A stretch of 8,341 nucleotides of DNA from positions 1-8,341 of the forward strand of contig JAAZOA010000067.1 in the NCBI GenBank assembly GCA_012798055.1, in the 5' to 3' direction. Source of the stretch: Syntrophomonadaceae bacterium. Its GTDB lineage: Bacteria > Bacillota > Syntrophomonadia > Syntrophomonadales > Syntrophomonadaceae. Positions 6,042-8,341 of this stretch are shown here, piece by piece (the first letter of the stretch is position 1; each line of letters starts with the position of its first letter). The notes below the pieces were generated by a model that saw only the letters and a program-made list of their open reading frames with translations, had not been told where the DNA came from and searched no databases. The position numbers and the translations under genes were made by a program.

Positions 6042-7640
6042 TTTTCTGCTCACACCATGTGCGATTTTCAGAACTTCAGTGATGTCATATTTAGGTGGAT
6101 TCATTCTGCGCAGATCCCTTTTGAATATATTACCAAATTGTTTAATGGAGCCTCGCGGAATTATCGATACCATCAAAGGTTCAATGCCTAGTAATGCCTT
6201 AAGATCTTTGTAATCGGAATCAATATACCTGAAATATATGGCCAAATGCTCGGTTATTAAATCTTTGGTCAGTCCTCCAGATCTCTGATTGCTGCCAACT
6301 TCAACATAAAGATGAAGATAAGCCCTCTTAAGTTCATCGTATTCCTTGACCGCAAACCAATCGTTTATATCTAGTTTAGAAATAGCCAGAGCTTCAGTAA
6401 TCGTTGCCTCAGAAATACGTGTGAACCCAGCAATATCTATAATCCCAGGTATGCGATCCACATATTTGAACTGCGGTATTCGAATATCATCCTCTTCGTT
6501 GGCAAGAGAAACACACCGGAAAATATCTCCTACGCGGTATCTAACAAAGGCTCCGCCCTTGAGATTTGATAAAACTAATTCATATTCATTACCCGGGACT
6601 ATTTCATCCATCAAATATGTATTAGGTACGTACGTTGGATCCTCGATGTTCTTTTCCATCTCAACTTTAGGTATAAATTCATAAAAACCAACGTCGGGGA
6701 AAAACACCATCCCGTTTCTGCTCCAGGTTTCCGTTCCAATACAAGCAGGTTCAGTACCCCCGAACATTTCCAGAGGTTTGATGCCCCACAACTCCTCAAT
6801 TTTCTTTTTAAGGTGATCGGAATCGGTACCTGCACATATTAGTCCCTTAAGGTTCCAGATATCTTTAGGGACAATCGGTCTGTTTTCCTTCTTGCTCCGG
6901 AACCAAGCTTTCAGCAGGCGATAATTCATTTTGGGACTGTTTTTATATATCTTAAATTTCCCCTCAGTCCCACTAGTGGAAAAACTCTCACCCATTTTAA
7001 CGATGACACTGCTCAAGCCAAAAAAGAGATCAACCCCCTTTTGGATCCCCAGACTAAAACCTAATCTGTTCCGTTCACGAAAACTCATCGTTTCAGCTAG
7101 TTGAGTCGGCGGTAGAAAATTGACTGATAGCTCATCCATGATTACGTGGGGAACTAACCCAGTAATATATGGCAGCGGAGCCATACCATAGAGGAACCTT
7201 TCTCCTCCGCGTAACGAAAAATGTCCTTTGCGATCACTGGTAGACATGATCAAAATCGCTAACAGATTATTCTTGTAGGATTTAATCATATTCTCAGTAT
7301 ATGGTGCAACCTTGACCGGATTTATGCATCCCTCCCAAGTAGTCTCGATCCATAACAGAGGCTTTGCTGGAAGCGCAGATTCAACTTTTGCCAAAAGCAG
7401 GTCCGAATAATCTTCATAGGTTGTCAAAGGTACGGTGTTCCTGAATTCATCAACACTACCGGGCTTGTTACCACTCATTATTCTCCTGCCCAATTCGCAG
7501 TTGCCATACAAATCTATCTGTTCCATCATTAGTCGGTTCTGTATTTCCATATACTGCGGCAGGTTCAAATCCAAGAAACCACAATACTCCTGCCATATTT
7601 CATCATATTTTCTTTGACGGAGTTTATCATTGATACTCAT
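6030..7640 (-). CDS. GH3-family acyl-adenylating enzyme (putative acyl acid-amido synthetase)
   Basis: GH3 enzymes, best known in plants, adenylate a carboxylic acid and join it to an amino acid; the substrates of bacterial members are mostly undefined. This protein has 536 residues, near family length. Visible: VPLTTYEDYSDLL at 70-82, motif II MFGGTEPACIG at 292-302, motif III YRVGDIFR at 368-375 with Asp372 for the ribose hydroxyls, IPGIIDIAGFTRISEATI at 397-414 (hinge/C-domain entry), and a C-terminal GSIKQFGN...MNPPKY stretch (497-518) matching the end of GH3 C-domains. The expected Ser/Thr/Gly loop (SSGTT-like) near residue 100 reads ETTWEG, which is abnormal, while TSGTEGK occurs at 222-228. 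No signal peptide or TM segment. ATG 7640 follows AGGGG at 7 nt. First gene of a two-gene operon. A related acyl-AMP ligase activity is the main alternative. Confidence 0.82.
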   Translation of the reverse strand: MSINDKLRQRKYDEIWQEYCGFLDLNLPQYMEIQNRLMMEQIDLYGNCELGRRIMSGNKPGSVDEFRNTVPLTTYEDYSDLLLAKVESALPAKPLLWIETTWEGCINPVKVAPYTENMIKSYKNNLLAILIMSTSDRKGHFSLRGGERFLYGMAPLPYITGLVPHVIMDELSVNFLPPTQLAETMSFRERNRLGFSLGIQKGVDLFFGLSSVIVKMGESFSTSGTEGKFKIYKNSPKMNYRLLKAWFRSKKENRPIVPKDIWNLKGLICAGTDSDHLKKKIEELWGIKPLEMFGGTEPACIGTETWSRNGMVFFPDVGFYEFIPKVEMEKNIEDPTYVPNTYLMDEIVPGNEYELVLSNLKGGAFVRYRVGDIFRCVSLANEEDDIRIPQFKYVDRIPGIIDIAGFTRISEATITEALAISKLDINDWFAVKEYDELKRAYLHLYVEVGSNQRSGGLTKDLITEHLAIYFRYIDSDYKDLKALLGIEPLMVSIIPRGSIKQFGNIFKRDLRRMNPPKYDITEVLKIAHGVSRKEVS

Positions 7641-7682
7641 CTTTTATCCCCTAACAACAGAGATATGTACACTCGTGAATAG

Positions 7683-7702
7683 TAATAAATACCTATTTAT
7701 TA
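7683..7702. repeat. Perfect 20-bp AT-rich palindrome, operator-like
   Basis: TAATAAATACCTATTTATTA: two perfect 9-bp arms around a CC centre. It overlaps the -10 and start region of the candidate GH3 operon promoter, the usual place for a dimeric repressor. A partial look-alike (AATACCTATTAG) lies about 68 bp further upstream near 7759. No regulator gene is adjacent to suggest the binding protein. Confidence 0.45.
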
Positions 7703-7728
7703 GTACGAAAAAACTAAGAAAAAACCAA
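7700..7728 (-). promoter_or_regulatory. Candidate promoter of the GH3 / c-di-GMP operon
   Basis: Minus strand TTGGTT (7728-7723), 17-bp T-rich spacer, TACTAA (7705-7700). Each hexamer matches consensus at only three positions, but spacing is ideal and the spacer holds two T6 runs. Transcription would begin near 7693, leaving about 50 nt before the gene. Another -10 (TACTAT, near 7680) is possible. Confidence 0.3.
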
Positions 7729-7857
7729 GGGTATACTCTATTCGTACTGACTTCGGGAATACCTATTAGATTAATTACTGAACTAGTAGCCATTCATCGC
7801 GATTATCAAGACAAATCCCGTTATTTAGGAATATTATGCTATATAACCGTAGACTAA
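7714..7857 (+). pseudogene. Possible fossil of a tyrosine recombinase C-terminal region
   Basis: An open plus-strand frame reads LRKNQGYTLF, then VLTSGIPIRLITELV, then AIHRDYQDKSRYLGI, ending at TAA 7855-7857. This resembles the XerC/XerD-type pattern LRH-x-FAT-x-LL-x-SG-x-x-x-R-x-I-x-x-LLGH...RY. The His-to-Tyr distance (9 residues, candidate nucleophile Tyr in RYLGI) equals that of XerD. The Gly-to-His distance is one residue too long, the Arg-to-Gly distance two too long, and the GH of LLGH is changed to IH, consistent with decay. Nothing recombinase-like precedes it: stops lie upstream in the other frames and the formal ATG (7630) is inside the GH3 start region. It sits in AT-rich DNA. 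If real it is a remnant of an integrated element; chance similarity remains possible because only about 40 residues are involved. Confidence 0.4.
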
Positions 7858-7892
7858 ACCCATTATAACTGCAATTACATGAATATAGCATA
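7835..7892. repeat. 10-bp inverted repeat, 38-nt apart
   Basis: TATGCTATAT (7835-7844) is the exact reverse complement of ATATAGCATA (7883-7892). The right arm is itself part of the smaller palindrome AATAT-AGC-ATATT (7882-7894). Low base complexity makes chance repeats likely, but the GC-containing core (TGCTA/TAGCA) adds some weight. Confidence 0.35.
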
Positions 7893-7901
7893 TTACATGA
7901 A
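7874..7901. repeat. 10-bp direct repeat at 18-bp spacing
   Basis: ATTACATGAA occurs at 7874-7883 and again at 7892-7901. The two copies flank the small palindrome AATAT-AGC-ATATT. They could be paired binding sites or the remains of a target duplication, or a chance result of AT richness. Confidence 0.35.
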
Positions 7902-7967
7902 GAAATAATTTACAACAGAAATATTATATTTTACCAAATATTTAAGTGTCTTATTGTCGAATATTTC

Positions 7968-8341
7968 CTACTTGCATCCGAGCGAAGAAAGGCACTTAGA
8001 GATACTAGCCTTATTTGGTATTAGGAAAGGTACCTGGAGTTTGTATTTGTCATATCCAGGAATGGTTTGTGGGAATATCCATCGATCCTGTATGTAGACA
8101 TGGACTATGTCTAGACTGGTCCAGATTACACCTGCGATAAACATCAAGATTTTACCTGATGCTAACCAAAGGAACAGATATAGAAAGAAGAACCAAAAAA
8201 CACCAACATGCCTGCATAGCGCCCACATACCCGTGTCAATAAGTTTTATGTCCTTCATTTCCACATATGTTCTTTTGAAGGGCAATGCGAAGAAAAGTGA
8301 ATATATCATCAGAATAAGCGCTACAAGTGCTAACGTAAGGA
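7968..8341 (-). CDS. ICMT/PEMT-like membrane methyltransferase family protein, N-terminus beyond window
   Basis: The reading frame runs off the right edge with no stop, so the visible 123 residues are the C-terminal part. A hydrophobic segment ends in LALVALILMIYSLFFALPF, then TGMWALCRHVGVFW opens a second membrane stretch that continues to about VIWTSLDIVHVYI. The tail DRWIFPQTIPGYDKYKLQVP followed by FLIPN is characteristic of isoprenylcysteine carboxyl methyltransferase and phosphatidylethanolamine methyltransferase-like enzymes, which use S-adenosylmethionine at the membrane. The usual TGxYxxxRHP is altered to TGMWALCRHV, and the acidic residue often found before the DRxxFP segment is Gln here (IQDRW). 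Activity is therefore uncertain. It points the same way as the GH3 operon but is separated from it by 327 bp. The family call rests mainly on the two conserved blocks. Confidence 0.7.
   Translation of the reverse strand, partial: LTLALVALILMIYSLFFALPFKRTYVEMKDIKLIDTGMWALCRHVGVFWFFFLYLFLWLASGKILMFIAGVIWTSLDIVHVYIQDRWIFPQTIPGYDKYKLQVPFLIPNKASISKCLSSLGCK

Larger units (their letters stand above)
7641..7967. other. AT-rich intergenic region
   Basis: About 330 bp without an intact gene, between the GH3 start and the stop of the methyltransferase-like gene. Its central part is very AT-rich; by hand count only 14 of the 60 bases 7861-7920 are G or C. It contains the GH3 ribosome site (AGGGG, 7652-7648), the operator-like palindrome, the recombinase-like fragment and several short repeats. 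I found no strong GC-rich terminator for the methyltransferase-like gene; an AT-only stem (AAATATT/AATATTT, about 7919-7942) is the best and is weak. Confidence 0.6.

Noticed and set aside
6346..6684. 112-codon plus-strand frame, and similar frames inside the UbiB-like, ThiF-like and sensor genes
   Set aside because: All are antisense or out-of-frame shadows of genes with strong motif support.
7630..7713. Upstream part of the plus-strand frame that contains the recombinase-like fragment
   Set aside because: Its formal ATG is inside the GH3 start region and the translated sequence before LRKN has no integrase character; only 7714-7857 is retained.
1..8341. CRISPR array, tRNA, rRNA, riboswitch, intact insertion sequence
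   Set aside because: No regularly spaced long repeats, no cloverleaf or rRNA-like stretch, no transposase motif and no recognised riboswitch core were seen on either strand.

Overview
The window looks like an ordinary stretch of bacterial chromosome. It holds five complete or nearly complete protein genes, one partial gene at each edge, and one AT-rich gap with what may be a recombinase fossil. Genes are compact, Shine-Dalgarno sites are clear, and the -10 elements are good. A DegV protein, an ABC1/UbiB kinase, a ThiF-like E1 enzyme, a multi-TM GGDEF/HD-GYP sensor and a bacterial GH3 enzyme together would fit an environmental anaerobe, for example Chloroflexota (Dehalococcoidia-like) or a Firmicutes relative. 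That assignment is a weak inference; no marker gene is present.

Layout. Positions 1-542 (minus) hold the N-terminal 180 codons of a DegV fatty-acid-binding protein. Positions 543-753 are a divergent promoter region with two extended -10 elements and a possible 31-codon leader ORF that overlaps the degV start. Positions 754-2436 (plus) hold an ABC1/AarF/UbiB atypical kinase, the only clear plus-strand gene. Converging on it, at 2489-3301 (minus), is a stand-alone ThiF/HesA/MoeB-type adenylyltransferase that starts at GTG and has its own promoter. A rho-independent terminator (3396-3426, minus strand) separates it from a two-gene minus-strand operon. That operon is a GH3-family acyl-adenylating enzyme (6030-7640) followed by a nine-TM/GAF/GGDEF/HD-GYP cyclic-di-GMP protein (3460-6030). 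The two are joined by a 1-nt TGATG stop/start overlap, so translation is probably coupled.

Positions 7641-7967 form an AT-rich gap. It contains a perfect 20-bp palindrome over a candidate operon promoter, several nested direct and inverted repeats, and a short plus-strand frame resembling the C-terminal catalytic part of a tyrosine recombinase. At the right edge (7968-8341, minus) is the C-terminal 123 codons of an ICMT/PEMT-like membrane methyltransferase.

The most interesting feature is the coupled pair: a GH3-like enzyme that would make an acyl-AMP or acyl-amide, and a membrane receptor with apparently intact c-di-GMP synthesis and degradation domains. One speculative reading is that the enzyme makes or removes a small acyl signal whose level is read by the nine-TM/GAF receptor and converted to c-di-GMP. 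The GH3 enzyme also has an abnormal first nucleotide-binding motif. I saw no CRISPR array, tRNA, rRNA, intact insertion sequence or intact phage gene.
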